From: Ophiura sarsii
Taxonomy: Eukaryota > Echinodermata > Ophiuroidea > Amphilepidida > Ophiuridae
Direction of reading: 5' to 3'
Length of the DNA stretch: 64,000 nucleotides
Assembly: GCA_035610835.1 (NCBI GenBank)
Contig: CM069452.1
Coordinates: 66,560,919 to 66,624,918 of the forward strand
Shown: in pieces, positions 1 through 15,400 of the stretch
Numbering within the stretch: position 1 is the first letter of the stretch
How the letters are laid out: every line of letters begins with the position of its first letter
Translations under genes and position numbers: made by a program
Notes under the pieces: generated by a model
What the model was told of the DNA's origin: nothing
The model's database searches: none
What the model saw: only the letters and a program-made list of their open reading frames with translations

Positions 1-276
1 AATGGAAACGGGTAAAAATCAAATGACAGATCCAGGGTGATAAATGGCATGAAAGTTAAGATACAGCTTATTAACCCTTGTCGACATGGGGCCAAAAATA
101 TTTTCCAAGATATTGAACTAACACCACCACTACTTAACACTTATCATAAATTGTTTACATTTGTTACATAATTGACGATTACACCATCCAAATTGTTAAT
201 TCAAAATGGTTCCTGGTGATCTAGGTATTTTGTATCTATCCTTAAATCCTTATATAACTTTTACTTTGGTACTTAC

Positions 277-467
277 CAATGCTCCACTGTGGACATTGAG
301 TGTGGTTCCAGTCAGTGTAATGGTTCCATGTTGGTTATCATTGATATAAACACTACCAAATGTTTTGATGTCCAGATGATCTATGATATTCCGCTGGTCA
401 CCTTCATATTCCAGATGGACCTCACATCCTTGGCTCACTGTGAATCTATCCATGGTTTGTAGTGTGC
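277..467 (-). CDS. exon 53: module 10 late strands, last exon in window
   Basis: It reads TLQTMDRFTVSQGCEVHLEY, HLDIKTFGSVYINDNQHGT and LTGTTLNVHSGAL, matching the LTLHHGG and VQD steps. It ends in phase 0 at TTG|GTAAGT, so the protein continues beyond position 1. An acceptor at 510 was set aside because it would put a TAG in frame. Confidence 0.85.
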
Positions 468-3400
468 CTAATGGGAAAGAATCAAACAAATTGAAGTTCA
501 ACTATGTAGCCTGTGACATCAAATATGTGATGCGATCTGTGAAAACCCACCACATGGTGGCATTTTTCATATTGGGAGATATTTATATCATAAGAAAGCT
601 AAACTGTGCTGATTACAGAACTGTTTCGATCATTTTTCTACGATCACTACAAAAAAAAGTTATGAGTGAATGATGATTGTGATGTCATTAAAAGCTACAA
701 AACAAGAAATCATGAAAACAGGCCAAAAAAGATACATAATTCCATATAATAATATTATAAGGTTAATAATAAAAGTGACTTAAGTAAGTTTTTGAAGGTG
801 AAATTTCATGAAAGATGATGACACAATGTATTGCAAACTAATTTAAAACTAAATTTTAAAAAAATATTTAATTTTAATTTTTTATTTTACCCATAATCCA
901 TTTTGCGACATCTGACGGGTTTTCACAGATGCAGATATCAGAAGCAGTGTGGGTGAGGGGATTGTCAATGTTTTCTTACCAAAATGTAAACAACTAAGCA
1001 ATTAATGCAGCATTAGAATCAGGTTCAGACCTATAGAATGTAATGAATATGATACGTATCTGAATGTACCACCTATACACTTTAGATGGATATTTTCTTT
1101 GCTTATTGTTTTCGTTTTGTGTTGATTTTGTGTATTTTTTAAATTATTTTTAGTTATAGCTTTATTTTCAAGGGACTGACACACTTGCTCTTAAAAATGT
1201 ATTTACTAGAACAACAAACATTTTTATGACTAAGCCTCAGATTCTGCATGTTGATTTATTACTTTGTATATGAAACAAATTACAAAAATTGTAAGCAAAT
1301 GGGAAGAAGATACTATTGAAACTGTTCATCTATTGTAGTCAAACAGTGTATAAATCCCAAGTAAAGAGTGCAAGTGAATAGTGGTGTCCGAAGTTCTTCC
1401 AGGTTGGCCCTATCATGTGACCCATGCTAAGACCTTAATCATGAACTCCTTACCATATATGGTGATGTCCACATTCTTACAGTCAAGTATGGTTGGCAAA
1501 TATAGGTTAGTGTTCGGCAATGCAAGTAGAGAAGTTGGCAATAAGGCTCTCGTGTTGCTCAAACCAAGACACTGACCACTGCGAATGGTCGCTTGACCTG
1601 AGTGGTCACCCTTTAGTGAACGAATTGTCAAACAACTAGCTGAGTCTGTCATTCCTAGCATAGCCTTTCCATGGATGGTTACCTGAATTACAAAAAAGGA
1701 AAGGGTTGTCAAGTAATATAAATACAAAATTGTTTCATCCTGATCATAACCATTTTAACAATAGAAATGTTTTGAAATTAAAAATCCTTAAAAGTCTGCA
1801 ACAAGTAGCAGGTATCGATCCCAGTCTGGTTAGGGTTAGGGACCCTAACCAAATCGATACACCTCAGATATTTCCATGTCTTCATTTGCCTTTTACTTAC
1901 ACCCAGGTTGTTCTGACGGGTTGCAGATTTGACATGCTCTATAAGCTATGACATAAACATATGTGACCCGTCACATCAAAAGGGGGCACTTGTCGGCAAA
2001 GTACAAATGCGATCTCGGAGTTGGAGAGTTGTTTATTCTCCAAGGGGAGCGATCAATCGCTCTCTTAGAATGCAGTTCAGGGGAGCGATACGGAGCGAGA
2101 GCGATCGCTCCCGTCAAACGACAAGGTCTGGCCAATTTCTTCATACCAAGTGATAATAATAAACATGAACACTTTCAATCCACATCATGCATATCTCTGT
2201 AGACAAATCAAATCCAAAATCTACTCTTTTGATATATATACTTTCTATTCAATTACACACCTCATCAAATAGAAATGATTTCCTGTGTTCATCTTCTGCC
2301 ACAATGAGTGTTTCAGGTAGAATAGCAAACATCTGCTGTGCTGCTGATAATGGGTGATGTTCAGCAAGGATGATCAGCTCATTCAATGTAGCATAGGTGG
2401 ACCTGGCTGCAAGCTTTACTTCAATCTAAAATTTAAATAAAAAGGAAATTGTAAATGGCTGCATATACACACTAACTCATTGAATATAGTTGGATGTAAA
2501 TTGGTTGTATTTTTTTAACACAACCAAAGTCATTGCTTATCTTTTGGGTCTGTTTTGGTTGTATAGGAAAGTTTTGCAATGTCATTGTGATGTCAGTAAC
2601 AATAAACTAATATAAATATACCATTGCTGATTATAGCAATGTTGTTAAACATTGTTATATCATTAGTACCATAAAAGATGTTAAAACTTTCATATACAAC
2701 CAAATAAAAATGTTAAAACAATAAATGGGTTATGCGCACTGAGAAATTACTTTTTACAATAACATAGATAAATTAATTAATTATAGAATTAAAAAATGAG
2801 ACATAACATTTGAAATGCATTATAAACTAACTAAGCTCTATGGGAGGTATATTGGTAAGCTTAAGATCTGGAAACCAAAAACATGTGAAATTCCAGCTTA
2901 TCTCCTAGGAAGCTGTTTTTTTACAAAGTACTCACAGTATCAGTCATAGCATTTATAATAACATTGCCATATTGTCCCGTTGATTCCTGCTGTGTTCTGC
3001 ATTCAGCTGTATCAATGTAACCATCTGTGTGTTCCACAAGGTTACGTCCTAGGCCACTGCTTACTTTGTATGCTGTTTCATAACTACACGGAGAAAAATG
3101 GATGGATTAAGCATTTGAAAGTGCTAAACAAAGTACTATCTTTTGTTTTGTTTTAGTTTTTCGTTCTTTATTAAAGAACCACAATCAAAACTACATTTTA
3201 TAAGAATAGAAGAGTGTAACCACAACATAAAGGCTGGAAAAGAAAATTAACAAATAAAGAGTTCAAAACTGTTACCATTTGGCCTAACTAGAAATCTGGA
3301 TGCTTTTTAAGTGCTAAAGGATTTAGTAATTGAAATATAATGGTTAAACTCATCAAAACTCAGAATTCACACTATTCCCCTGTGGCTTAATATATATTTG

Positions 3401-6400
3401 GATATTTATCCAAGGAAGCTTAGATTTTAGATTTAAGGAAAGTATATTAGAGTCACTAATTATGGGTTTGGAGTGTACTTCACAAACTCTCCCATTCTTG
3501 TGCGGTATTTAAAGCTAGTAAATTCCCTGATATTTATGCTATTTCAGCTTTCAGCAAAGGGACCTACCTGGCACTAGTGCATTGTGGGTAGACTTGCAGG
3601 GAATGAATGAATATGGCAAATGGTAATGTTATTGTGATAGTAGGCTGCTTATTGCTGGTCAAGTAAAAATACCCATCACGGCCTGATGTTGAAAATGCAC
3701 GGCTTAGAGAGTAATATCGCCATGGTCCACCTATGATCAGGAGAAAGATAATGATCAAACTAATAAGCTTCACATATGAGTTGCAGTCAAGCTAAATGAG
3801 TTGGATATATCAACCATATTCCATCATAAGTGAATTAAGTATTGTAAATAATATAATATAATATATTTTATTATATTATATTATATTATATTATATTATA
3901 TTATATTATATTATATTATATTATATTATATTATATTATTTTATATTGTATTGTATTGTATTGTATTGTATTGTATCATATTATGTTATGTTATGTTATA
4001 TTTAAGGTTGGGAGCGAGTCCCGGGTATTCGAGTCCCGCCCGAAATTCCCAGTCCCGGGTGCCAAATTTGGTACCCGGATACCCGATTTTTTATTTTTTT
4101 TCTCTGTAAATCCAAACAGGACATTAGATGACTCGCATTTGAACCTTAATAACCCACATAATACCCTTGACCCACACAATTAGGAATAGTAACCCCTAAC
4201 CTAAGATCTTATACTAAATTATTTAATTAATTCTTATCAAAAGTATGATTTTCTCAACACTGCTTTGTATTTAAAAATACAATTATTTTCAAAAGCAATC
4301 ACATCTTAATTTAAATGTACATTACCGTTTGAAGTCTTGGCTGTACATCCAGGAAACGAAAAATTAACATTAATCAACAAAAACAAAGAGTAAAATGTTT
4401 TCCTTGGGTCTATTTTAATTGATGCACATTGTTCCTGTATGCGTTACCATTCATAATAACGATTTTGTTTGCATCGGGCGGGTGAGTGAAGATGCAAATG
4501 TAACAACATTTTAATTTAAAGGACTTTATTGGGGATGCAATGAAAAAAGTGTGCATTACATACACTTGCAGTCTTAGCTGTACGTCCAGGAAACGGAAAA
4601 TTGACATTAATCAAAATATATATATATATTTCGGGTACCCGGGTACACAAATACCCGAAATTCCATTATATTATATTATATTATATTATATTATATTATA
4701 TTATATTATATTATATTATATTATATTAAATTTGCTAAAACTGCATGAAATTGCACTAAGTTATGTCCTTTAACAATGCACAACATGAATTCTTGATTTA
4801 ATTATATTTTAAAATTGACTTTCAAGACATTGAACTAATTTTACTTAATCAAGTCACATAAATTATTTGCCTCCCTCAGAAATATTTCAAAGATAATTTT
4901 TTAAGAATAGTAAATTATTTACACTGACAATAAGGGAATAATCCAACAAATTAATTAAGCCCTGTGAATGAAACTACATTAGTAGGGAGGGAGGGTGTTT
5001 TAAGATTATTTGTTTTTTAACCCATCCCCGGTTTTGTTTCTCATGGGAAGAGAGTTGTTAGCTTTATAATGGAAACAGTAACATTAATAGGGATTCATCG
5101 ATAATTTGGTTTGTTCCCTAACATATCACTGATAAATACTTATAAAGATGCGGGAGTTGATTGGAAGAACTATAATCATACTTTACATACTAACCTGTTG
5201 TAGTAACTCTAACACCACCATATGTGTTATAAACAGTTCCCCCACCACTGCTTGGGCCTCGCATTGGTATCACTACCTGGTCCTCAATCCTAGCAGGTCC
5301 TGTCACTTGCTGGTTATTATCAATCAACAGCTTCTGTACATTCTGCTGATTGTAGTACTGATTCAAATAGACTGTGCCTGAGGCGCCATTTTGTTCATAG
5401 CCAGTACCACCATGGACTTTGTAATCTCCAATAGAATTGTAGTAGTTATGGTAAATAGCAATCCTTCCACCCGAACCCGGTCCACCATTTGATGCACCAC
5501 CTAACAAAAACAATCATGGGGTTGTAATGATGTTACAATTGTCTTCTAAGTTTCAACATTTTTTTTCTTTATTTTACACAAATATAAGTCAACAAGTAGA
5601 TTCATCATAACTATTAGATTCATCATTAATAAAACTTACCATTTCCTCCAATGACCTCTATGGAGCCACTACCATCTACATGGCCAACAAACATCAACAT
5701 ACTTCCCCCTGCGCCACCTCCGGATGACCTTTGTCCTGGTTCTCCATTAGCATGTAGCCGCCCTTCCACCCTCAAAGTATCATGCACCTCAACAAGCATA
5801 ATACCTAATAAGATAAAGATGTAAAAACTAAAATGTATCATTAAGCCTTTGCATATAAAATGTCATTGCATTAATACCACAATTTATATATTTATTATAA
5901 ATGTCAAAAATGAATAATAAAATAAAATTGAGACATTGAATTGAATGCCATTTACAAAATATGTTTCCTTTTATTTAAGGGATAACCAGCATGTTTATAC
6001 TCGGTGCTCTGCCATCACTCTGTATTTACCTAGCATTACCAGTCAACTCACAATCAGATTTGCCAACAACCAGCTTGTTTCTACTGTCAGTCAAGTACGA
6101 TTTGCAGTGCGAACTGAAAGTAAAGATGGCTTTACAGTACTGGAAGTACTGAAAAAGGATCTTGTAACCAACAAGCAGCTTTCCAATCTAGATAGAGTAC
6201 CTCGTTTGGATTTAACAGCTCATTAAATTTCAATTACAGCAGACAACTGTCACCTAAGTGTTTCTACTGGGGACGATGCTTGATGTCACACCAAATGATC
6301 TATCTCAGCAGGTGGGTATATAACATTGCTAGTAACATTACTAGGTGGGCACATCACACCACACCAAAATGTTGTCGCACCAATCTGCTTCTATTGAACA

Positions 6401-9400
6401 TGTTAACCAGTAAACCAAAGTATACATGCGACATGGCAACCCTTCACAGCAGAAACATGCAAAATGTAAAAATAGTGACATACATTTACAGGTAACATAG
6501 TCCACAGTGATCTAAGTATATAATTTTCTTACCTCCTCCTCTTCCTCCACCATCACCACTCTCTCCCATTCCTCCTCCACTTCCCTTTTCCTTGGGGTTA
6601 AACATAGACCCATAAGCAGGAGCTGAATAGAGACCAAATTTACTCCGGCCACCCCTGCCACCATGGCCACCCCCTGATCCACCAAGTACACTGGTATGTT
6701 TGTCAAGTCCTTTTCCTGGTCCTTCCCCTATGTCATAACCACTGTAATCTGCATGGAAATCACCTGTTTGAAAGACAATAAGAAGAATGTTGATATATAA
6801 GTTCCTTGTCCATAGTAAAACAAATAATGTTATGTAGATTATTTTGAGAAGTATATGCTGTCAAATCTGGATATACATTACAGTAATTAAGTTAGAGATA
6901 ACCATGGCAAAATCAGCAGGCTATTGCAGCTTGAAGATACAAAGACAATAACAACTCTCAAGAATTTGGTATGATCTATCTTAGAAAGACTACTTGAAGA
7001 GTGTAGTTCCTATGTTACAAATTACCTTTCTGAGATACGAGTGTTCAAAGTTTTGAACATTTTGCAGAGACCACAAACTTTAGAATTTTGTCTTTAAATT
7101 TGGTAACAAATTCTGAAGTTTGTGGTCTCTGCGAAATGTTCAAAAACTTTGAAGGCTCGTATCTCAATGAGGTAATTTGTAACATAGGTACTTTTAATAC
7201 TACATCCTTCACTAATCCAATAATTAGTTTCAATACTAGCAAATTATGTAGTTATGCCATTTTTATTGCATTGAGTATAAACACTTCCTGCACACACCCC
7301 GTACATTGGTATTCCCTCCTCTGCTCATCCATGATGGCCACCTTAACGATATCACGCAATGTTGTGATTTGTGCTGGGAGTATGATTATCGGGAGCTTGC
7401 AATATATATAGCTTGGAAGATGTGTTAAAAATTACTTATTGTACAAACTTGTCAAGGAAATTCTTTTGAGTATTTTCCTGTACTTTACATAGAAGAATTA
7501 TGAGTCATACACTTTTGGCAGCTTGTCAGTTCTTGCTTGATTTATGGTGACCAATAATAAGAATTTCCATTTTTACACTAGTTCTTACCTGCCACATCAA
7601 TTGTCACATTTTCTGCTATAAGATGAATCTGGTTCGTCCTCACATATCCCCCTGCATTCACTATCATAGAGGTCAACTTGAGGGTTATCTCGTTACCATC
7701 GTCAACTGTTAACATTTGTAATTTGCCATCTGACCTGACAGTCATGTTAACACAATGATATGTTCCTTCCGCTTCATCTTGTGACTTCCCATAAGACCAA
7801 AGGTAGAGTTCTCCTCCACTGTCTACCACAAAATCTTGCGCATCTGCTAGTGTGCCGTTGATTTCCATCCAAACATCGCGCAGGCTTAGTCTAGGTGGCA
7901 CCTCAAGCTGCCCGTATCTGCAAAGGAAAATGAATGGTGTGTTCTAAAGAATCATGCACAATCAATCCAATTATTGGCTATGTTGGTTAATTAACAGCCC
8001 CTCAGACCGAAGTAGTGTGCTATCCTAAAGACTCTTTATTATAATACATTTGACCACTGTGTCACCTCCAGCAAAATAATGCTAGATTAAAGGTGTGGCT
8101 AGCCATAAAGCACAAACAGATATATAAACTTGTCACCAAACAATGGGAATGATAGTCAATGATTTTAAAAGTCCACCATACTAAAATTAGAACCTGTGAC
8201 CATACTGGCCCAATGGTATACCAAGATGATTTCTAACTTATATTCAATCCAATTATGATTCTCTTTGAAAATCTCAGAATGAAGTTTGATTTTGAAATCA
8301 CTGCTGAAAAATGTTGAGAGCTTAAAGTCACTACATTACATGTTATAAACACACAAGAAAACTTAAGTAAAATTTCAGGAAACATCTGTAGTTGAAGCAT
8401 GTGGCTGGCTACTCATGCACTAACATTAATTAGTTATGGAATACTTTACCTATACAGCTGAACATTTGCTGCAAAGTAGATGTCCACTTTATCAAACCCA
8501 AATGTTTGATTTTGTCCAATATGCAAGACAGCCGAGCGATCACCAAATAACTGGCCACCTCTGACCTGGACTGTGTCTTCTGATGTGTTGGTAAGTATTG
8601 CTACATGGGCATTTCCTAAGACATGCACCTAAATGACGATTAAAAAGTAATGAAAAGCTCACCTGGACCATTCATAAGTAATCACATTCTAGAAATTCAC
8701 TGCATAAAATTGTGTTTTTGCTAAATTATTATAATTGTAGTTTAAAGATACAATGCTTCACTTCTCATAATGTATGGAGAAAAAAGATATTTTTACAACA
8801 ATGAATTAAATATATTAAACCATCTTTACATATCTTAAAGTTTCCCCACAACATTTTAAAGAAGGAAATGAAGTAAATTATAATGTTACAAGTAGGAATA
8901 TCCTAAAGAGGATTTAAATCAGGACTCTAATGCTCTGTGAACAAATGTATAATGATCACAATGTATAAAATGTACAACTCTTTGTCCAGAAAGCCTAACA
9001 AAATTGAAGTAAATTCTTAACTGAAATTCATTACCCTAATTTAATATTTATCACTTAGAATATCCTTTATTGAAAAGGATTAGAAGTCTGTTTTAGTATT
9101 GAAATTAACATATTTGCGCTTTGTATCCCTAGGCAAAGGCGCGGTATAAATGTTAATTATTATTATTATATCAAAAACTTGCTTTCAGATTTCAAATCAT
9201 CTAAATCTAAACATATACATCATTCCATTTTTGTACACACCTCATCAAACTCATAGTTATGAGAGAAATGGTAGAGCCATGTGATACCACCAGATTCACT
9301 GATATCCTCATAATGTCCATCAAGAAGATTACGAAGATCTCCATGCTCATAGTTTGCAGCATGCGGATATGGCAAGCCATTGTTGTCCACTCTCAGTGTC

Positions 9401-12400
9401 TTATGAAGAGTCAGATATTTTGTATTGTCCTGTGTGTATTGTTCAATGTAGACAGTTCCTGCACCACCGACTTCATAGCTACTAGATCCTGAAAAATAAA
9501 GAAACACCAAGTAAACAATTTTTCAAATGATAATACCACTTCATGATTTTATAATTATTGTATTAAAACGTTTTAAAAACTCCTATGAAGTAGCTAAAGC
9601 TTAATGGAAAACTGTGGTGAAAGAAGAGGTTCCAACTCAGCCAGGTCAACTTAATATTTAATACATTAAATAATTATTTTGGCTTTACATTCTCTTCCCT
9701 TGTCTTTACAGTCATTACGCCCTATAGATAAATTATACAAATACAAAATACCAACTCTCTGAAGTGGTGCTGTACTAGCTGCGACTCGGAAAAAGGTCTG
9801 TCCCGTACGCGATTATTATTTTCGTACATAAGTTTAACAAAATGTATTTATTTATTCCGTTTTAATACGAAATAAAGCCAAATTCACTGAATAAAATAAT
9901 TTGTTTTACATTTTTAAACAAATTTTGGTTAAACTCATTTACGAAAAAAATAATGGCGTCCCGTACATAGTCCGGTTTTTTACCGGATTGTATGTTGTTT
10001 TATCTTTTATCTTGTTGGAAAGATTTGTGGAATATGTGGTACACCAGAATGATGCAATTTCTGGAACATTTCTGCCTCAGGAAGCTTGCTTTCAGAGCGG
10101 GAAATTTGATTATCAGAATGGTAACTTGAGTACTACTAGATCTACGTACGATCACACAGGCAATTATAATACACATCAACACAATGGATGTATTGACCTG
10201 CAATGGTCACCGTGTTATGATCAACGCTCCATCAGCTATCCAGAAAATGATGTTATACACAGGAAGTCTTCGTCCAACGAGGCGCAAAACTCTGCCGCGC
10301 ACCTCCATATAAGGGACACAGGACATAACATTAACAACGATGAAGTTGTTATCCTTGATACGGAGGAACAGTGACACGAAGAGACATAAGTTCATCATGA
10401 CACAAGAGAGGTATCATGGAAGCCATCTGGGAACGGGTCGAGCAGTCGTCACTCAACAAAAAGGGGGGACTTCGTTTCAATTTATCTCACGCATAGGACA
10501 GGGCCATCAAGACGATCCCTAGCCGTCTACTAGCATCACGTGACCAGCCCAACGGGTAAGTCCGATGGTTTCGGACGCAACGTAGCAAGTTGTACAAAAG
10601 TATAAGTTCTAGTATTTGATTTATTGCAACAATTCCTTGATTTTACCAACTATGACTAGGAACATTCACTCATTTATTGATTACTGTATTAAAGGCGCTG
10701 TGTGCTCCGTAGAGCGCCAAATAAATACTATGTAATAATAATAAATAATAATAATAATAACATTACCTGCATGTGCTTTTATTGTGGCATTTAAATTATG
10801 GATGAATTGGCGATAGATGGCTATACGTCCTCCAGCTCCACCTCCTCCACTGGTGTGGCCACGCCCACCATTAGCAGACAGCTGTCCATAACCATCAATC
10901 GCTTCACATATAATCCACATAGAGCCTCCTGCACCACCACCTGAAGTTTACAAAAGGGTATGCTATGTATCCAAACTCGTCACATGCAAGCTCAAACATT
11001 TTAATTTGCAAGAATTGCATATTTTTTTCCTGATTTGTTAGTTAAAATCTGTAAAACTAAAGCATTTATGTATCCACTATAAATCAAACCATACTGTTTC
11101 TTTGGTGTGCAATATAAAGTAACATCATTCTTCTATTAAAAATTTGAAGTATAATTGGGTATTTAAAATTAATTTTGAAAGCAGTAGGCCTATGCTTATG
11201 TTGTTTGGCCCTGATGTGTACAGCTGAAGATAAACATCTTAGAAGATCATCTTCAAAATCACAATTGGCTTTAATCCTACCTGCTAGCTGACTATGTGTG
11301 GCATCAGGTATTTCTCCATTAGTTGTAATATATCCATCAACTATCATATGCCTAGTAGTTATTCTCAGAGCACCTCCACCACGACCTCCAAAACCGCTAT
11401 ACACGATGGAGTTCTTCAAGCTATTGTCACCAAAGTATAGTTGACCTGTTCAAAATGACAAAAAAATGTAAGCATGAAAGTTTAATACTTCAATCTTTTA
11501 TTTTGGTACTGGATTTTCATCATTCCTAAAAAAACTGTCTGTCCTCACAAATCATCTCAAGAACCACTGATTCATAAAACAAATATTTGGTCATTTTTTG
11601 AGGCTGCCATACAACAAACCTGTTCTTACATGCATGAATGGATTTGTTGGGCAAACTTGACTTTCATTTTTTAGTAAATTATAGATTTCTTACATTTTAT
11701 TGCTTATCCACTTCAGAATAATATCTATAGTATTTAGTAAATACCATCTTCAGCATTATGATTTCTGAATCCATAACCATGCAATAGGGAATTCTAGACC
11801 TATGGGGCTTTCAACATTAGCAATTTCAGGGTAGATACAGTTATTAAGACAGAGAAGTCAGATTTTCAATATTCTCTTCTATGGCCTGATTGGCACAATT
11901 ATATTTTATTACATACCAAGTTGAGTTCCATATCCACCAGCACTTCCATAATCTCTTGGTTCATAGATAGAGCCATAAGGTTGCCCAACATGAGACTGGC
12001 CTGAGCCACGGCCACCACTGCCACCATGGCCACCTCCACTGCCACCTTTGCCTGCTTGAGTACCTACAATTGCAAAATATAGATACATTATAATGACATT
12101 TATAACAACTATGCAAAATTGACCTAAGCAATGGCATTTACTACACTGCGCAATTCTCATGGGAGTAGCACCGCTGCTACTCGAGAGTACCACCGTCGAC
12201 CACCATGACGCAGTGGCCTGGGCCACCGGCTAAAACTCCGAAGTACACTGCGGTGCGGTGTGGTGGCCGATGGTGGTATTTCGTTGCGGGGGTACACCAA
12301 AGTAGAGGACCTCTGGGGTACTTTGGTCAGTAAGGTGAGACGAGCGGGTTGCTGGTTTTGCTCTTTTTTGCCATATTGGTTTATATTTTATCGATTTATG

Positions 12401-15400
12401 CATTTTTGATTTATGTTTCCTTTGTATTTTGTTTGTTTTCAACTAAAGGTTTGGGGAAAAGAGAAAAATTTTAACTCAAAACCACATCAGAAAAATTGTT
12501 AATCATTTAAAGTATTTGTATACAAAATAAAATAACTGAATAAATGTAAAAAGTAGGCCTAAATAAATACTTAGGAAAACAAATGAATAAATAAATTGAT
12601 AGGTGAATGAATAATACGTAAAGACGAATACAATGTCAATGTAATTTTAATCAGCATTTCAAAACATTATTATTATAACTGTGTCATGAGATGACATTTA
12701 TTATTTAAGTTAACGATATTTGGGGGTATCAGAACAGCTTAAATCCCCAGGAATCTACTAAATGGTGGACAAACTGACTGTGAATCTTACTAGATATTAT
12801 TTACAAAATACAGAATCTATGGTGTTAATTTAATAAAAAAAAGGGGCGTCTTCAAAATTACATTATTACGTTTCTTATCGTTTATCTTTGTTATATCAAC
12901 TGATTTTATAATAAAAAATATTTGAAAATACATTTAACCATAAGGAATCGGAGTCTACTGAACATTTGGTATTGCAGCGCCCTCTATTGCTCAATATGTA
13001 AAATTGGATTAAGCCACTGGTGAAATGAGTAGAATGTAGATGACTGGGGTTTTATTTTTTACAAAAATAGATCGGAAAAGTAAATACAACTTTCGGGATA
13101 GCGTGTTCGCAATCTAGAATTAATATCATTATTTCTTCGAAAATGTGTTAATAAGGTACGTTTAAATTGATAGCTAGAGATAGCAGGAGTTGCAGAGACA
13201 TCCCGGATGATCAATAGTAAGTGTATTGTGGTTAGGAATGACTCCAGCTCCTTTACCACTTGAGTGCTCATTGCTAGGAATACAACTAGTCTACTTGGTA
13301 TCTATCCTAAACTACTCCAAATTATTAGATCTTTTCACGTTACATATGGTGGCATTTTTAACTACCCTGATAAATGACAAATATACAAGTCATACAATAA
13401 AATATCACATACTGCACTACAGATTAAAGCATACTACATAAAAAGTATCAATAACCAAATCTTACTGGTATCTTATATACTCACCATAGCCAACTCCATG
13501 TCCATCATTCGAGTAGCCACCATGATCTAAGTTAATTTCTCCTCCTGAGTAGACAGCAACAAGATGCTGAGCCTCCACATCAAATCGATCATTACTCTTG
13601 AACAAACCTCCACCATAAATCTAAAAAGATTGTAGACAAATCAATCCCAACATTGAAAGTAAAGTAAAATATTAAACAAATTCAAGGGATATGTTAATTC
13701 AAGTCTTTCAAGTCTCTTGTCCAAACCATGCATTATTACTACTTGACCACATATGCACATGTAGCTTCTAAATGTAGTTAAAACAGTGACATACCAACCT
13801 GGACCCTAACAAATGTTATGTTGCTCTTGCTGAAGTACATCCACATGTGATGAAGGTGCCTGATATTTTTTTCTTCAAATTTTTAGTTAAGCCTTGTGAC
13901 CCACATAAGCTACACCTGTTTCCATTGTTAGAATTTGGCTTGCTTATTTTGCACTAATATTTGCACAGCTTTAGGCCAATTTAGCAACAAAACTGTAACA
14001 AAATGCTTAAAAAAAATCCAACTTACTGTAAGGTTAGTCAGAGAGATGTTCATCCCTACATGCATGTCATAGGAGAACATCTCAAATGTGCCTTTGTCTT
14101 GTACATGTAATGAGGAGAGTTTTAGTTGCCGAGGGTTACTGTCCATACCCATGCTTCCATTGCTATCTATGTACACATAACCACCATCAAATACATACAG
14201 GTCTTCTAGTCCAGTAATCTGGAGTGAGAAAACACAAGGAAAGTGATGTTATGATCCAAAATGTATATGTGTATTTGAAGTGCCGACAGCAACTGGAGAG
14301 AGAGGTCCACAGTGCCAAAGTGCTTTCTTTATGGCTGTTCCAATTATTGGCAGTATCACAACAAGGCTGGTAGTATGGACATGGAAGAATCCATGGGCTT
14401 GTTGCAAGGTTGAACAAGCCAGGAAGCAGCTCTATCCCATAGCGAAAAAACAGCAGATTAGCGGATAGCTATCCGGTGACCACCAGGTTACCACCGGGTG
14501 GAAATGACATGCAAATTAGGTAGTAACGGGTAAATACCCGGTAACGTTTTGGAGAGCAAAGTGGGTATTGCGGATTACTATCGGATAGTTCCCCGAAATA
14601 GCAGATGGTTAGCGGGTAACCATCCGGTAATGTTTATTGCGGATTACCATCGGATAACTCCCCAGAATAGCGGATTGCTATTGGGTAACTACCCAGAATA
14701 GCGGATAGCTACCGGTTGATCACCAGGTGGCCCCCGGCTGGAAATGACATGTGCAAATGAGGTAGTAGCGGAAAGCTACCCGGTAACTTTTGGAGCAAAG
14801 TGGGTGGAAAGCTTGTCACACTTCGGATTACTATCGGGTATACTTCCCGAAATAGCGGGTAGTTTAGTTTGGGAGCATATATACACAGGAGCAGCACCAG
14901 TTGTTTTGGAGGTAGGGTGGACAAATCGGGGACATGGGGCGATATGTTCATGAAGCATAAGAAACACTAGACATTTCATGCCAAATGTTAATTTCAGGTG
15001 TTTTTAAAAATAATCATTTTGGGGAAAATGGGTTGAGGCTTGATAGCTGACCGTATTTATATTTATACAAGTGCAGTGAGAAACATGAGTATGAATTTCA
15101 TTGCATGCAGCTTCAAATCAACTTTGATCATGAAATGGTAAGTGTCAACACTTACAACACAGATACCAGTGTAAGTTTTACTAATTGAACCTTACCTTTC
15201 CAGAGGAGATCATTTCCACACCTTTGAAGAAAGCTCTTTTTGGTGCATTCATCTGTCCTTGTTCATATATGAAACTATTGACTGGTACATCAGGATTCCA
15301 GACATCAATGGTAATGTTTTGATTGTAACCAACATGGAGATATCCTGCATGGAACAGAATAGGTATGATTTTAGTAATTTATTTTTTTACTTGGTGTGAA

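Noticed and set aside
468..510. Extending exon 53 to an acceptor at 510.
   Set aside because: It would place a TAG codon in frame; the CCCATTAG acceptor at 467 fits the phase of the preceding exon.
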